Shown: in pieces, positions 15,985-25,472 of the stretch | How the letters are laid out: each line of letters begins with the position of its first letter | Numbering within the stretch: position 1 is the stretch's first letter | Source of the DNA: Streptococcus sp. HMSC078D09 | GTDB lineage: Bacteria; Bacillota; Bacilli; Lactobacillales; Streptococcaceae | DNA: 64,000 nucleotides | Reading direction: 5' to 3' | Assembly: GCF_001813675.1 (NCBI RefSeq) | Contig: NZ_KV813650.1 | Coordinates: 119,373 to 183,372 of the forward strand | Notes under the pieces: model-generated | The model's database searches: none | The model's input: only the letters and a program-made list of their open reading frames with translations | What the model was told of the DNA's origin: nothing | Program-made: the position numbers and the translations under genes

Positions 15985-17892
15985 ATGAAACAAGAATTAG
16001 AGGAACTGCTTTCACAACATAAAAATTTTTTAGTTGAAGGTGTTTTAAACAAAAACAAATTGGCTGAGTTGGCTCGTCGATATGATCCAGAACTCTTAAA
16101 TGTTTTGATGGAGGATGAGAAAGTAGCCAGTCATTTCTTTTCAACATTAGAAACAGGCATCCAAATATTTAAGAAGGATGTTTTTTTGCAGTTTCTTAAT
16201 AATAAAGAGTTCTTACCAGATAGTTTCACAGCGTATAAGACAAAAATTGGCTTAGCAACCGAGAATGGACAGTATTTATCTGAAAACAAAAACGTAGTAT
16301 TGAATTTTCCCTACAAAGACTGTGTACTTGAAGGGGGACAAACAAAGGAGGATTCTAAACGTCAAGAAATATTCTTCAATGAAACGCTCGCACCTACAGA
16401 AATTAATCGCTTATTAGATGATAAAGTATTTACAAATTTTAAGAGATTTGATAAAGATGGAGAACATGAGGTTGAAGATATAAATGATACTGACAACCTA
16501 ATAGTCAAAGGAAATAATTTAATTGCCCTACATAGTTTAAAAAAACGATTTAAAGGTTTGATTAAAGTTATTTATATTGATGTCCCCTATTATTTTAAAA
16601 AGAATGTGGGCGATTCTTTCCAATATAATTCAAATTTTAAAATGTCTACATGGCTTACATTTATAAAAAACCGTTTAGAAATTGCTAAAGAGCTACTTAG
16701 GGAAGATGGTTCGATTTGGATTCATACGGGTGAAGATGGAATGCACTATCTGAAAGTTTTATGTGATTCAATATTTACTCCTAAAAATTTTGTCGGCACA
16801 ATACCACGTAAAACTAGAGATGGAAAATCTGATGTTCCATTCAATTTTTCTCAAGACTTTGATTGGATTTTAGTTTATACAAAGGGAAATGAAGAAGATT
16901 CAATTGTTGGACGAGAAGTCACCCGAAAATATTATGAAACTCCAGATTTTCCCAATCGTCCTTGGCGAACAGCTGATTTGACAAGTCAAAGAACAATTAT
17001 TGAACGTCCTAATTCGAATTTTACAATGATTAATCCAAAAACTGGAAAAGAGTATCCTGTTAATCCAAAGAGATCTTGGGCTGTTACAAAAGATTCATTT
17101 GAGGAATGGTATAGTAAAGGAGGGATTGGGTTCCCAGATGATTATAGTTTTATGAAAGGTAATAGGCCATTCAGGAGAGTATTCAAAGATGAAGATTTAG
17201 ACAAAGAAAAGCCTACATATGTAAGTAGCGATACCTTGCTCAAAGATTTTATATCTGATTTGTTATCAAAAACAAAAAATAAAAATGGCAATGATGAAAT
17301 TACTAAATTATTTAGTAGAGATGATTTTTCATATGCAAAACCTGAAAAATTAATAGAGGATATTCTAAAAATTTCCTCTAAAGAAAATGACATAGTTTTA
17401 GATTTCTTTCTTGGTTCAGGTACAACGGCAGCGGTAGCTCATAAAATGAATCGTCAATATATAGGGATTGAACAAATGGAATATATTGAATCTGTATCAG
17501 TTGAACGATTGAAAAAAGTAATCGCTGGTGAACAGGGAGGGATTTCTAAAGATTTGAACTGGACTGGTGGAGGTTCATTTGTTTATTGTGAATTAAAAAA
17601 TGATGCACAAAAATTTAAAGATGCAATCATCCATGTGGCTTCAACTGATCAACTTTTAACTCTATTTGAACAAGCCAAGAAATCATCATTCCTTTCATAC
17701 CGTGTCGATCCTAAAAAATTAAGAAAGCAAGATTTTGAGAAATTATCATTAGCAGAACAAAAACAAATATTGTCTGAAATCATTGATAATAATAACCTGT
17801 ATGTGAATTATAGTGATATAGATGATGGAGATTATCAAGTTTCAGAGCAGGATAAGAAATTGAATAGATATTTCTATGGGAAGGAGAATTAG
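15985..17892 (+). CDS. mod: Type III restriction-modification methyltransferase (Mod), variant motif IV
   Basis: A 635-residue beta-class adenine methyltransferase: catalytic motif IV precedes the SAM-binding motif I. The SAM motif is DFFLGSGTT (from residue 473). The catalytic motif at residues 199-202 reads DVPY, followed by YF, where family members have DPPY. The first Pro is replaced by Val (codon GTC). The middle region is the target-recognition domain and the C-terminal helices contact Res. Mod normally methylates an asymmetric 5-6-bp site on one strand. A GGGAG site precedes ATG 15985. The res gene begins three bases after the stop. No simple-sequence repeat tract, and so no sign of phase variation, is seen. 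Confidence 0.88.
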   Translation: MKQELEELLSQHKNFLVEGVLNKNKLAELARRYDPELLNVLMEDEKVASHFFSTLETGIQIFKKDVFLQFLNNKEFLPDSFTAYKTKIGLATENGQYLSENKNVVLNFPYKDCVLEGGQTKEDSKRQEIFFNETLAPTEINRLLDDKVFTNFKRFDKDGEHEVEDINDTDNLIVKGNNLIALHSLKKRFKGLIKVIYIDVPYYFKKNVGDSFQYNSNFKMSTWLTFIKNRLEIAKELLREDGSIWIHTGEDGMHYLKVLCDSIFTPKNFVGTIPRKTRDGKSDVPFNFSQDFDWILVYTKGNEEDSIVGREVTRKYYETPDFPNRPWRTADLTSQRTIIERPNSNFTMINPKTGKEYPVNPKRSWAVTKDSFEEWYSKGGIGFPDDYSFMKGNRPFRRVFKDEDLDKEKPTYVSSDTLLKDFISDLLSKTKNKNGNDEITKLFSRDDFSYAKPEKLIEDILKISSKENDIVLDFFLGSGTTAAVAHKMNRQYIGIEQMEYIESVSVERLKKVIAGEQGGISKDLNWTGGGSFVYCELKNDAQKFKDAIIHVASTDQLLTLFEQAKKSSFLSYRVDPKKLRKQDFEKLSLAEQKQILSEIIDNNNLYVNYSDIDDGDYQVSEQDKKLNRYFYGKEN

Positions 17893-17895
17893 GTC

Positions 17896-20532
17896 ATGAC
17901 GTTTATTTATGAAACTTACGACACTGTAAGTCAGTCTGGCTTTATTGATTTTCGCGAAACTATCCCAAGTTACATCATTCAAAATCTAAAGTATCCATTA
18001 CGCCCTTATCAAGAAGAAGCAATTGGTCGATATTTGTATTACAAAACTGATAAAAATCGTACCGTTCCAGAGCAGGTTCTTTATAATATGGCAACAGGTT
18101 CAGGAAAGACGCTCTTAATGGCTGCTGTAATCCTTGAAAAATATAAGCAAGGTGAACGTAATTTTATCTTTTTTGTCAATAATGACAATATTTTGACGAA
18201 AACAAGAGATAACTTTTTAGAAAACAGTTCAGGAAAGTATCTTTTCACTGACAAAATCGTTATCGACAATCAAAATGTAAACATACGAGAAGTTACAGAT
18301 TTCTCTGATAGTCGTGATGATAGCATTAATATTGTGTTTACGACCATTCAGAAACTTCACCTAGATCTCAGTACTCCTCGTGAAAATAGGTTATCCTATG
18401 AACAATTTAAAGATATTTCAGTTGTGATGCTAGCTGATGAAGCACATCATTTGAATGCTGGACTGAGTAAATCTGAAAAAGATGATAATACTAGTTGGAC
18501 TAACACGATTGAAACAATCCAGAAAACTGCTCAAAAATCGAGTATTTTTGAATTTACAGCAACGATTGATTTATCCAATCCTACATTGGCTCAAAAGTAC
18601 GAAAAATCTTTGTTGTTCAAGTATGATTTGAAGGAATTTCGACTAGATAAATATTCGAAAGATGTTCTCTTCCATTTAGTTGATGGAAGTGTGAATAACC
18701 GTATGTTACAGGCAATTTTGATTAGTCAATTCCGAAAAAAGATTGCCTTAAAAAACGGCATCAATCTAAAGCCATTAGTAATGTTTAAATCCCAAAAGAT
18801 TTCTGAGAGTGAAGGTAACTTACATTCATTTTTAGAGCTTTTAAATCGTTTAACGGTGGAAGATATTCAGAATCAACGAACATTAGTCTCTGAAACGGAA
18901 GAACAAAATAATATTTTAAAGAAAGCACTTGAGTATTTTGAGTCAGCAGGAATTTCTGACACTGACTTGATTTCAGAACTCCAAGAAGACTTCCGACAAG
19001 AACGTTTACTTCTAGTAGATGGAAAGAATAAGAATAAAAATAGTCTGTCTTTATTAAACACTTTAGAGCAACCTGAAAATGAGATACGTGCCATTTTTGC
19101 GGTCGATATGTTGAATGAAGGTTGGGATGTTTTGAATCTTTTTGATATTGTCAGACTGTATGATATCCGTGATGGTAAGACAACAAAAACTGGATTTGTA
19201 GCAGGTAAGACAACAAACACAGAAAAACAACTTATTGGTCGTGGAGCACGTTACTATCCCTTTGTGATTGGAAATAACGTAGAAGAAAAATATACTCGTA
19301 AGTTTGATGAAAATGAGAACAATGAACTTCGTGTGATCGAACAACTGCATTATCATTCTGCTAACAATCCACGTTATATTTCTGAGTTGAAGCAAGTTTT
19401 ACGTGAATCAGGTATTTATGATGATCAAGAATTGGAAGAGCGGCAACTTAAATTGAAAGAATCATTCAAGAAAACTCGTACCTATACAGATGGAGTTGTA
19501 TGGATGAATAAACGTCTATCGTATCAAGAATTAGCTGAGGGTCGTCAAGAAAGTCTTTTTGATACATCATTTATTCCAAAATCTTTTGATGTTGTATTAC
19601 CAAGTCAAGGAGTTCATGATATAGACGCATTTGATGAGTCGCTCTATATTTCTGAACCTCTGGCTTCAGTCAGTTTTAAATTTGGTAGAGAAATTGGAAA
19701 CAATATTGTACGAGCAGCAATAAACCGAAATAAGAACTTCACCTTTGATAATCTTCAAAAAGCCTTTTTAGGACTAGGAAGTGTTTCAGGATTCATTACG
19801 ATGCTCTCTGATATAGATGTACGAGTTGAAAGTCAGCATAAGCTTGTTTCAGATTTAACACAGGCAGATAAACTTTATATTACTGAACAATTACTGCACC
19901 ATATTGAGAAGGATTTGATCTCGAAAGAGGAAAGATTCTTTGGTTCAGATACCTTTGAAAAATATCAAATTAAAGATTTGTTTGAGGATAACATTCTTAG
20001 GAAATATACTATTAAGAAGAATAGTCAAGCTGAATTTGGATTATCACAAAAGAATCCAGCTGAGACAAATTACTATGAAGACCTTGATAGTTTTGATTGG
20101 TACGCATATGATGATAACTTTGGTACCGATGAAGAAAAATTACTTGTCCGTTTATTAAAAGATCTAATGTCAGAGTTAGAAGAAAAATGGACAGATATTT
20201 ATCTTCTTAGAAATGAAAAAGCTGTGAGAATTTATAGTTTTGATAAAGGGAAACCATTTGAACCAGATTTTCTAATGTTTGCAAATGATAAGAAGACTGG
20301 TAATGTTTCATGGCAGATTTTCATAGAACCCAAAGGAAGTCAGTTCTTGGATGCAGAAGGTACGTTTGTAAACGGTAAAGAAGGTTGGAAGGAAGAGTTT
20401 TTGCGTCAAATTTCTGAGCGAGATGAAGCGAAAACTCTCATAGATGATGATCGGTACCGAATTGTTGGTTTACCATTCTTTAACGAAGAAGTAAGTAAGG
20501 ATGAAGTTAGGGAAGGATTGAGAGAATTATAA
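17896..20532 (+). CDS. res: Type III restriction endonuclease subunit (Res)
   Basis: An 878-residue superfamily 2 translocase-nuclease. The Walker A motif MATGSGKT is near residue 68, ADEAHHLN is the DEAD-box-like motif II, and later helicase motifs include DMLNEGWDV and QLIGRGARYYPF. The C-terminal PD-(D/E)xK nuclease reads FEPDFLMF, then IEPKGSQ. With Mod it should cut DNA carrying two unmodified, inversely oriented sites. GGAG precedes ATG 17896. All expected catalytic motifs are intact, in contrast to the altered motif IV of its Mod partner. Confidence 0.92.
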   Translation: MTFIYETYDTVSQSGFIDFRETIPSYIIQNLKYPLRPYQEEAIGRYLYYKTDKNRTVPEQVLYNMATGSGKTLLMAAVILEKYKQGERNFIFFVNNDNILTKTRDNFLENSSGKYLFTDKIVIDNQNVNIREVTDFSDSRDDSINIVFTTIQKLHLDLSTPRENRLSYEQFKDISVVMLADEAHHLNAGLSKSEKDDNTSWTNTIETIQKTAQKSSIFEFTATIDLSNPTLAQKYEKSLLFKYDLKEFRLDKYSKDVLFHLVDGSVNNRMLQAILISQFRKKIALKNGINLKPLVMFKSQKISESEGNLHSFLELLNRLTVEDIQNQRTLVSETEEQNNILKKALEYFESAGISDTDLISELQEDFRQERLLLVDGKNKNKNSLSLLNTLEQPENEIRAIFAVDMLNEGWDVLNLFDIVRLYDIRDGKTTKTGFVAGKTTNTEKQLIGRGARYYPFVIGNNVEEKYTRKFDENENNELRVIEQLHYHSANNPRYISELKQVLRESGIYDDQELEERQLKLKESFKKTRTYTDGVVWMNKRLSYQELAEGRQESLFDTSFIPKSFDVVLPSQGVHDIDAFDESLYISEPLASVSFKFGREIGNNIVRAAINRNKNFTFDNLQKAFLGLGSVSGFITMLSDIDVRVESQHKLVSDLTQADKLYITEQLLHHIEKDLISKEERFFGSDTFEKYQIKDLFEDNILRKYTIKKNSQAEFGLSQKNPAETNYYEDLDSFDWYAYDDNFGTDEEKLLVRLLKDLMSELEEKWTDIYLLRNEKAVRIYSFDKGKPFEPDFLMFANDKKTGNVSWQIFIEPKGSQFLDAEGTFVNGKEGWKEEFLRQISERDEAKTLIDDDRYRIVGLPFFNEEVSKDEVREGLREL

Positions 20533-20584
20533 AAACATTGAACACTGGTATAACACAAATAGGGGATAGTTTGGAGATGAAATT

Positions 20585-22219
20585 ATGATGAATTTTTTAA
20601 GAAAAGTTTTTATTACTGAACCAATGAAATGGAATTATAGACTAACTATAGTATTTAGCGTAATTTCTGTACTTTATACCTTTATAAATTCTAATAATTA
20701 TGCCTTTAATTTTTTGTATATTTCTTTTGTTATTTATTTCATTTATAGAGGTTATTCTAACAATAATTTAGGATCTATAAAGGCACAATTAGACAACATT
20801 TCTAAATTAAAATTTAAAAATTTGTGTCTCGTTTTTTTCTATATAGTGTATTATCTTATTATTATTTTTATAATATTAGACCTATCGAAAAATATATCCC
20901 CTTTTTTTAAATTAGTTATTTTCGATAACAATGTTTTTGATTACAATATTTTAAATTATTTTTGGTTAGTGATATTAATTTATCTATTGTTGTCACAAAT
21001 AATGTTTGTTTTATTTAATATTTCTTTACCAATAATAATATTGCTTGTTTTTTTCCCAATTTTATTATTTTCAACAATAGGTATACAAAATGGACTATTA
21101 AATTGGCCATTTATTGCATTATTAATGGGTATAGTTACAAACCAATTAATTAGTCCTGATATGATATTTTTTTTAACACAAACTGATAGAAAAAGATTTA
21201 GGAATAATGAATTATCAGAAATAAGAATAAAAAAGATTAAGTATGCTGTAATTTTATATATACCTTTTCTATATGTTTCTTTAACAATTTCTGAAAATTT
21301 AGTATCATACGATACGTTTTGTTATTTTGTAAATTTGATAACTTCGTCTCATTTAGATAAACAATCTATTAGTAACTCATTTCAATTTTTATTGTTATCA
21401 GGAACATTAAAAATAGTGATAACAATAATAATATCAGTTGTATTCTTACAGTATAAAGATGTGTTTTTGAAATATATTTCTAAACAATTGTTCCTAGGTT
21501 CAAAACGTGATTGTACTTTGAATTATGGTAAATATGTAGAAATAAAAAATGTATTATCTAAAACATTCAAAAGACAGTGGAAATCCTGTGATGGACACTA
21601 TTTCTATATTACAAGACATGATATAACAGAATGGAAGAATAAGAAAAAATTATTCTCTACTAAAATTCCTATTCAGGGTTTTAATCAGAATATTATTGAT
21701 AATAAAAGGTCATTCAAAGTTATCTCTAGAGATATTTTTAAACTTGAAAATGTATATTATGTTAATGAAGAATCCGGTTTGATAAAAAAGATAACTAGTT
21801 CGCAGCAACAGGAAGTCAAAAGTATATTAAAAGAAAATGATCATTCAATTATGTGGCTACCTTTTTACTTTGTGTTATTAATAGGAATTTTTTGTATGTA
21901 TTTAAATTTTAATATGAATTATATGGGGAGAGGAACGTATTATTTAACATATTACGGTGAAAAGAATATTATTAATAAATCGGAAAAAATATTCTTTAAA
22001 GATGATAAAATTACTATAGAACAAACTAGAACCATATATTATAATTCATCTCAGACTATAGGGAATAGTTTTAAGAAAAGATATAATTATCATTATGATA
22101 AAGTAGGTATGTTTTTTAAAAATAGCGAAGGTAAGTATTCCGGTGAATTTAATTCAAATCCTGATACTATAGTCATACAAGATTTGGGGAAATTTAAGCA
22201 TTATTACATTAGAAAATAG
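20585..22219 (+). CDS. Uncharacterised polytopic membrane protein in the R-M island
   Basis: A 544-residue, extremely AT-rich gene. The N-terminal ~310 residues contain roughly seven or eight hydrophobic helices. A ~120-residue soluble region follows, then one more helix around residues 422-440 (WLPFYFVLLIGIFCMYL) and a ~100-residue C-terminal domain rich in Tyr, Asn and Lys. No family is recognised. It lies 52 bp after res and upstream of the DUF6161-like gene. GGAG precedes ATG 20585. The context suggests an accessory or defence role, but this is inference. Confidence 0.7.
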   Translation: MMNFLRKVFITEPMKWNYRLTIVFSVISVLYTFINSNNYAFNFLYISFVIYFIYRGYSNNNLGSIKAQLDNISKLKFKNLCLVFFYIVYYLIIIFIILDLSKNISPFFKLVIFDNNVFDYNILNYFWLVILIYLLLSQIMFVLFNISLPIIILLVFFPILLFSTIGIQNGLLNWPFIALLMGIVTNQLISPDMIFFLTQTDRKRFRNNELSEIRIKKIKYAVILYIPFLYVSLTISENLVSYDTFCYFVNLITSSHLDKQSISNSFQFLLLSGTLKIVITIIISVVFLQYKDVFLKYISKQLFLGSKRDCTLNYGKYVEIKNVLSKTFKRQWKSCDGHYFYITRHDITEWKNKKKLFSTKIPIQGFNQNIIDNKRSFKVISRDIFKLENVYYVNEESGLIKKITSSQQQEVKSILKENDHSIMWLPFYFVLLIGIFCMYLNFNMNYMGRGTYYLTYYGEKNIINKSEKIFFKDDKITIEQTRTIYYNSSQTIGNSFKKRYNYHYDKVGMFFKNSEGKYSGEFNSNPDTIVIQDLGKFKHYYIRK

Positions 22220-22373
22220 AATTAAATGAAATTAACCATATATTTTATAATATAATTATTTTATAATTTATAGGTTAAAAATAACTAAAATAAATGAAAT
22301 TATAGCATAATTACATATGGAAATGATAGACTATAACTTACATAAAGAATATATAATTAGTAACAGGTGATAT

Positions 22374-23660
22374 ATGAGTTATACAAAAATGCAAATATCA
22401 AATTTTCTAAACGATAATATACTTTTTAAATTTTGGATAAGTGATGATTTTATTATTAAATTAAATGAAGATAATAATACATACACATTTGATGAGATTG
22501 AAAATATAATTAAAAAAAATCTTGATTATTGGAATTCTATTAAGAAAATATCTTCAAATAGTTTCCAATATGAATGGCAAGACCTAAGTAATAAAATTAA
22601 ATCAATTAGAACGTACTTCTATGAAATAGAGAACTTAGATTTGGATAATGTAAATAACTACATTTATAACAATCTTTCAAGTAATCGACAATTAATTGAA
22701 CAAGGGAAAACTATTTATTTATTATCAATTTCATCTCCCATCGACAAGGATGAAGAAATTCGAAAAATAAAAAATTTTGTTACTTATTACATAAACAAAA
22801 CGGAAAATAATTTTACAGATGCCGTTAAAAATTTTATCTATCTCTCAAAAAATATAAATTACATAGGTCACTATTTATCAAATCCTAACCAATATTATTT
22901 TTACCCAGCACTCTTTTTACTAAAAAAAGATTTTTCTAAGATTAAGGAAAATATTTCAGATTTTGAAAATAATATTGTAATTCCCTTGTCGAAAAAGTTA
23001 GAGGCGATATCTCAGAATTCTGATGAAATGTTCAGCGAAATTACTGCCTTGGTAGAAACTAAGCATAGTGAAATTAGTCAAAAATTTAATCAAACAGTTT
23101 TAAAGATAGAAGAATTTCAGAACTCAGTAAATGATTGGCAAGACGATAAGAATAATCAACTAAATAATTTAGAGAAAACCTATAAAGAAAAACTGTCGTT
23201 AGAAGCTCCTGAGCAACTTTGGAATAGTCTAGCAAAAGACTATAGGAATCGTGCTGGAATTTGGACTTGTATTTTCATTGTCGCAGTTGTTTTGTTAATT
23301 TTAGCATCTGTACAGTTAGTTCTTGCTATCCATAATTATTCAATAGATGTTATAAAGGAGATTCCTTTTATTTCAGAATCATTTATTTTCGTTTCAGTTA
23401 TCTCATTTTTCATCTATATAATCAGAATATTAATAAAAATTGTCATGTCAAATCATCATTTAGCAGTTGAATATAAACAGAAGGCATCATTAACTAGATT
23501 TTATCAAGCTTTAATTAAATCTGGAACAAATATAGATAAAGAGGAACGTTTAATAATTATTAACTCATTATTTAGTAGAGTTGATACTGGTTTGGTAAAA
23601 ACAGATACTTCAAATGACAATGATTCTATTTGGGCAATACTATCTAAGAATCTAAAATAG
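22374..23660 (+). CDS. DUF6161-like membrane protein with coiled coil, possible defence effector
   Basis: A 428-residue AT-rich gene. Residues 1-190 are an unrecognised helical domain. A coiled-coil stretch covers about 195-275. The C-terminal part reads SLEAPEQLWNSLAKDYRNRA, then two membrane helices (about 292-316 and 333-358). After that come HHLAVEYKQKASLTRFYQAL, EERLIIINSLFSRVDTGLVK and a terminal acidic tail. This last block resembles the DUF6161 family, whose function is undefined. The gene follows the polytopic protein after a 154-bp AT-rich gap and ends the island. A membrane-acting role in phage defence is a hypothesis from context. Confidence 0.7.
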   Translation: MSYTKMQISNFLNDNILFKFWISDDFIIKLNEDNNTYTFDEIENIIKKNLDYWNSIKKISSNSFQYEWQDLSNKIKSIRTYFYEIENLDLDNVNNYIYNNLSSNRQLIEQGKTIYLLSISSPIDKDEEIRKIKNFVTYYINKTENNFTDAVKNFIYLSKNINYIGHYLSNPNQYYFYPALFLLKKDFSKIKENISDFENNIVIPLSKKLEAISQNSDEMFSEITALVETKHSEISQKFNQTVLKIEEFQNSVNDWQDDKNNQLNNLEKTYKEKLSLEAPEQLWNSLAKDYRNRAGIWTCIFIVAVVLLILASVQLVLAIHNYSIDVIKEIPFISESFIFVSVISFFIYIIRILIKIVMSNHHLAVEYKQKASLTRFYQALIKSGTNIDKEERLIIINSLFSRVDTGLVKTDTSNDNDSIWAILSKNLK

Positions 23661-23684
23661 TAGGTATAATGAAGGGAGATTGAT

Positions 23685-24653
23685 ATGAAAAAAGGTTTTG
23701 TGATTGTGCTTTCTGCTTTGGTCTTGGCTTCGTGTGGTCGTCCTCAGAGGACGGTGATGCCTAAGAATTCGGAGACCAAGCAGACCAGCACGTCAGAAAA
23801 GAAACAGTCTGGTATGGATTTAAAAGCGATCAAGGATAAGGACTACTCGAGTATACAAGGAACTTGGATCGATGGTCGTGGCAATGAGCTGGTCTTTGAT
23901 GACAAAGGTTTGGTCAGCGAGGATGTTGAGCTTGATGCATCGTGCTTTAAGCAGAAGGACCAGATCGCTGAGATGACGGTTAGTGCCAAGTCGGGTGTTG
24001 GAGGCTATGGTCTCTTGCTCCTTCCAAAAGGTCAGGAAGCGGGCAAAGACGATGCTTCGGATAAGTCTAAGGATCGGATCTGGGCTGGTCAGTCACCGGA
24101 ATATGGCGATGATGACAATTTCTACTATTGCAAGAAAGAGCAACCGAAAGATCGGGAGCAAGTAGATGCAGACGATAGCAGTAGTACGTCTAAGACGAGT
24201 AAGGCCAAGAAGTGGAATACTCGCTCGGATGGTGAGGTCAAGTCTTCGAAGAAGGCAGACCAGAATGATTATCCAGGCTACACCGCTGCTCAGGTTGAAG
24301 CTGCTCGTGTCTGGGCTTATGTGATCAAGTCTGTACCGACAGAATTGAGTATTAATGAAAAGAGTGCTGGTACAAAAATTTACTTTGGTGGGCTAGGAGT
24401 TGACTATCCTAAAGATGTTCGTCAGTTGTTTACACCTATTTCTGCAGAAGGTCATGTGACTTATGCGTCTAACGGTGATGGGACGGTGACGATCTATCCT
24501 GTACCGAGCCACTGGCAACAGTCTGCGGATGAGCTTAATAGTGAAGAGTTTATGACGCAATTTACCCAAGGAATCTTGGACCATGCAGAGACGGTGACTT
24601 TGCCAGATGGAGATCCTGATTTGATTCGTCAAATTCTTGCCGTACTGAAGTAA
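23685..24653 (+). CDS. Lipoprotein with a DUF6287-like domain
   Basis: A 322-residue protein with a lipoprotein signal ending in LASC (Cys17). The segment MDLKAIKDKDYSSIQGTWID ... ELVFDDKG matches the DUF6287 type found in streptococcal lipoproteins. A Lys/Ser-rich linker and a ~110-residue C-terminal domain follow. Its GC content is clearly higher than the preceding island, marking the island's right boundary. GGGAG lies before ATG 23685. It should be anchored on the outer surface of the membrane; function unknown. Confidence 0.75.
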   Translation: MKKGFVIVLSALVLASCGRPQRTVMPKNSETKQTSTSEKKQSGMDLKAIKDKDYSSIQGTWIDGRGNELVFDDKGLVSEDVELDASCFKQKDQIAEMTVSAKSGVGGYGLLLLPKGQEAGKDDASDKSKDRIWAGQSPEYGDDDNFYYCKKEQPKDREQVDADDSSSTSKTSKAKKWNTRSDGEVKSSKKADQNDYPGYTAAQVEAARVWAYVIKSVPTELSINEKSAGTKIYFGGLGVDYPKDVRQLFTPISAEGHVTYASNGDGTVTIYPVPSHWQQSADELNSEEFMTQFTQGILDHAETVTLPDGDPDLIRQILAVLK

Positions 24654-24827
24654 GAGAGAGATTATGGTAGAATAACATTAAATGATAATTTTTAAACTAT
24701 TAAATATCTAAGTACTTATAAGGTTATAAAATTTAAAATTTTGGAATGTCTTTTACTGGAAACTTTATGTAATTTTGGTCAATTACAGGTCATTTTCGAC
24801 TTGTTAAAAATTAAAAGGAGGCAATCT

Positions 24828-25319
24828 ATGAAAAAAACTATGTTTGCAACAATGGCCATTCTCTCGCTATTTCTGTCGTCGTGCGTGCAAAAAGAAGCGA
24901 AGAATGAAGACAAAAAAGAGCAGTCTACTGAACAGAGTGTAAAAGATTCTACAAAGGAAAGTAAAGAATCAGTGGTCAAAGGAATGGATCAAGCCCCTAC
25001 CTCATTGGTTGGAAATGAAAAACCTAATGTAGTATTTGCTTATATGCTTCAAAATCAAATCAATGGCGAAATTGAGATGGGGAAAGTGTTTTATAATGAA
25101 GAATATCTGGTCCTTGTCTTATCTGCATCAGAAAATATGCTATCTTTAGCAAATATAAATCCAAAAGATTATTGTAAGACGCTTTTTGATTTAAAAGAAG
25201 AGATAGTAAAGCAATACAATGCAACTCAAAAAACACCAAGTAGTATAAAACTTAAAATATATGATAAAGATGAGAAGCTCTTGGCGACGGAGGAAAATGG
25301 AGCTTTGGTGGTTAAGTAA
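24828..25319 (+). CDS. Small lipoprotein of unknown function
   Basis: A 163-residue protein with a lipoprotein signal, LFLSSC (Cys19), and a Lys/Glu/Ser-rich linker. A ~110-residue domain (PNVVFAYMLQNQINGEIEMG onward) follows. AAAGGAGG precedes ATG 24828; an upstream in-frame extension from 24741 lacks such a site. It is the second lipoprotein in a row, but with a separate ribosome site and a 174-bp gap, so independent expression is likely. No family was recognised. Confidence 0.75.
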   Translation: MKKTMFATMAILSLFLSSCVQKEAKNEDKKEQSTEQSVKDSTKESKESVVKGMDQAPTSLVGNEKPNVVFAYMLQNQINGEIEMGKVFYNEEYLVLVLSASENMLSLANINPKDYCKTLFDLKEEIVKQYNATQKTPSSIKLKIYDKDEKLLATEENGALVVK

Positions 25320-25382
25320 CTAAATTCAGTCAACCATCTGTCGGCATCTGCGTTTTACATTCTTCTCACCAATCCACATTTA

Positions 25383-25448
25383 TTGTTTTTTTAAGCTGAT
25401 CCTGTTACAATGATACTACACGGAAAAGACTGGTCTTCCAGCCTTTTT
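25383..25448 (+). promoter_or_regulatory. prsW-like gene promoter followed by a terminator-like hairpin
   Basis: TTGTTT (25383-25388), a 17-bp spacer and TGT-TACAAT (25403-25411) form a promoter. A hairpin of CTGG-tctt-CCAG, with flanking AAAAG / CTTTTT pairing, lies at 25424-25448 and ends in T5, before the gene at 25473. This resembles an attenuator. Confidence 0.45.
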
Positions 25449-25472
25449 CATTTCACTATAGAAAGGTCTTTT

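Larger units (their letters stand above)
15736..23684. mobile_element. Putative AT-rich accessory island next to tRNA-Arg
   Basis: The island holds mod, res and two uncharacterised membrane-protein genes. Base composition drops visibly from the terminator after tRNA-Arg, most strongly in 20585-23660, and returns to normal at the lipoprotein gene at 23685. No integrase, transposase or flanking direct repeat is visible, so the mechanism of acquisition is unknown. Homologous recombination at a variable locus is as likely as site-specific integration. Confidence 0.55.

Noticed and set aside
15985..17892. Phase-variable simple-sequence repeat in mod
   Set aside because: No tetranucleotide or pentanucleotide tract and no homopolymer long enough to suggest slipped-strand switching was found in or before mod.
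20533..23684. Duplicated tRNA-Arg 3' end as an attachment site
   Set aside because: Only trivial matches such as AGGGGATA near 20570 were seen; nothing matches the T arm and acceptor end over 15 or more bases.
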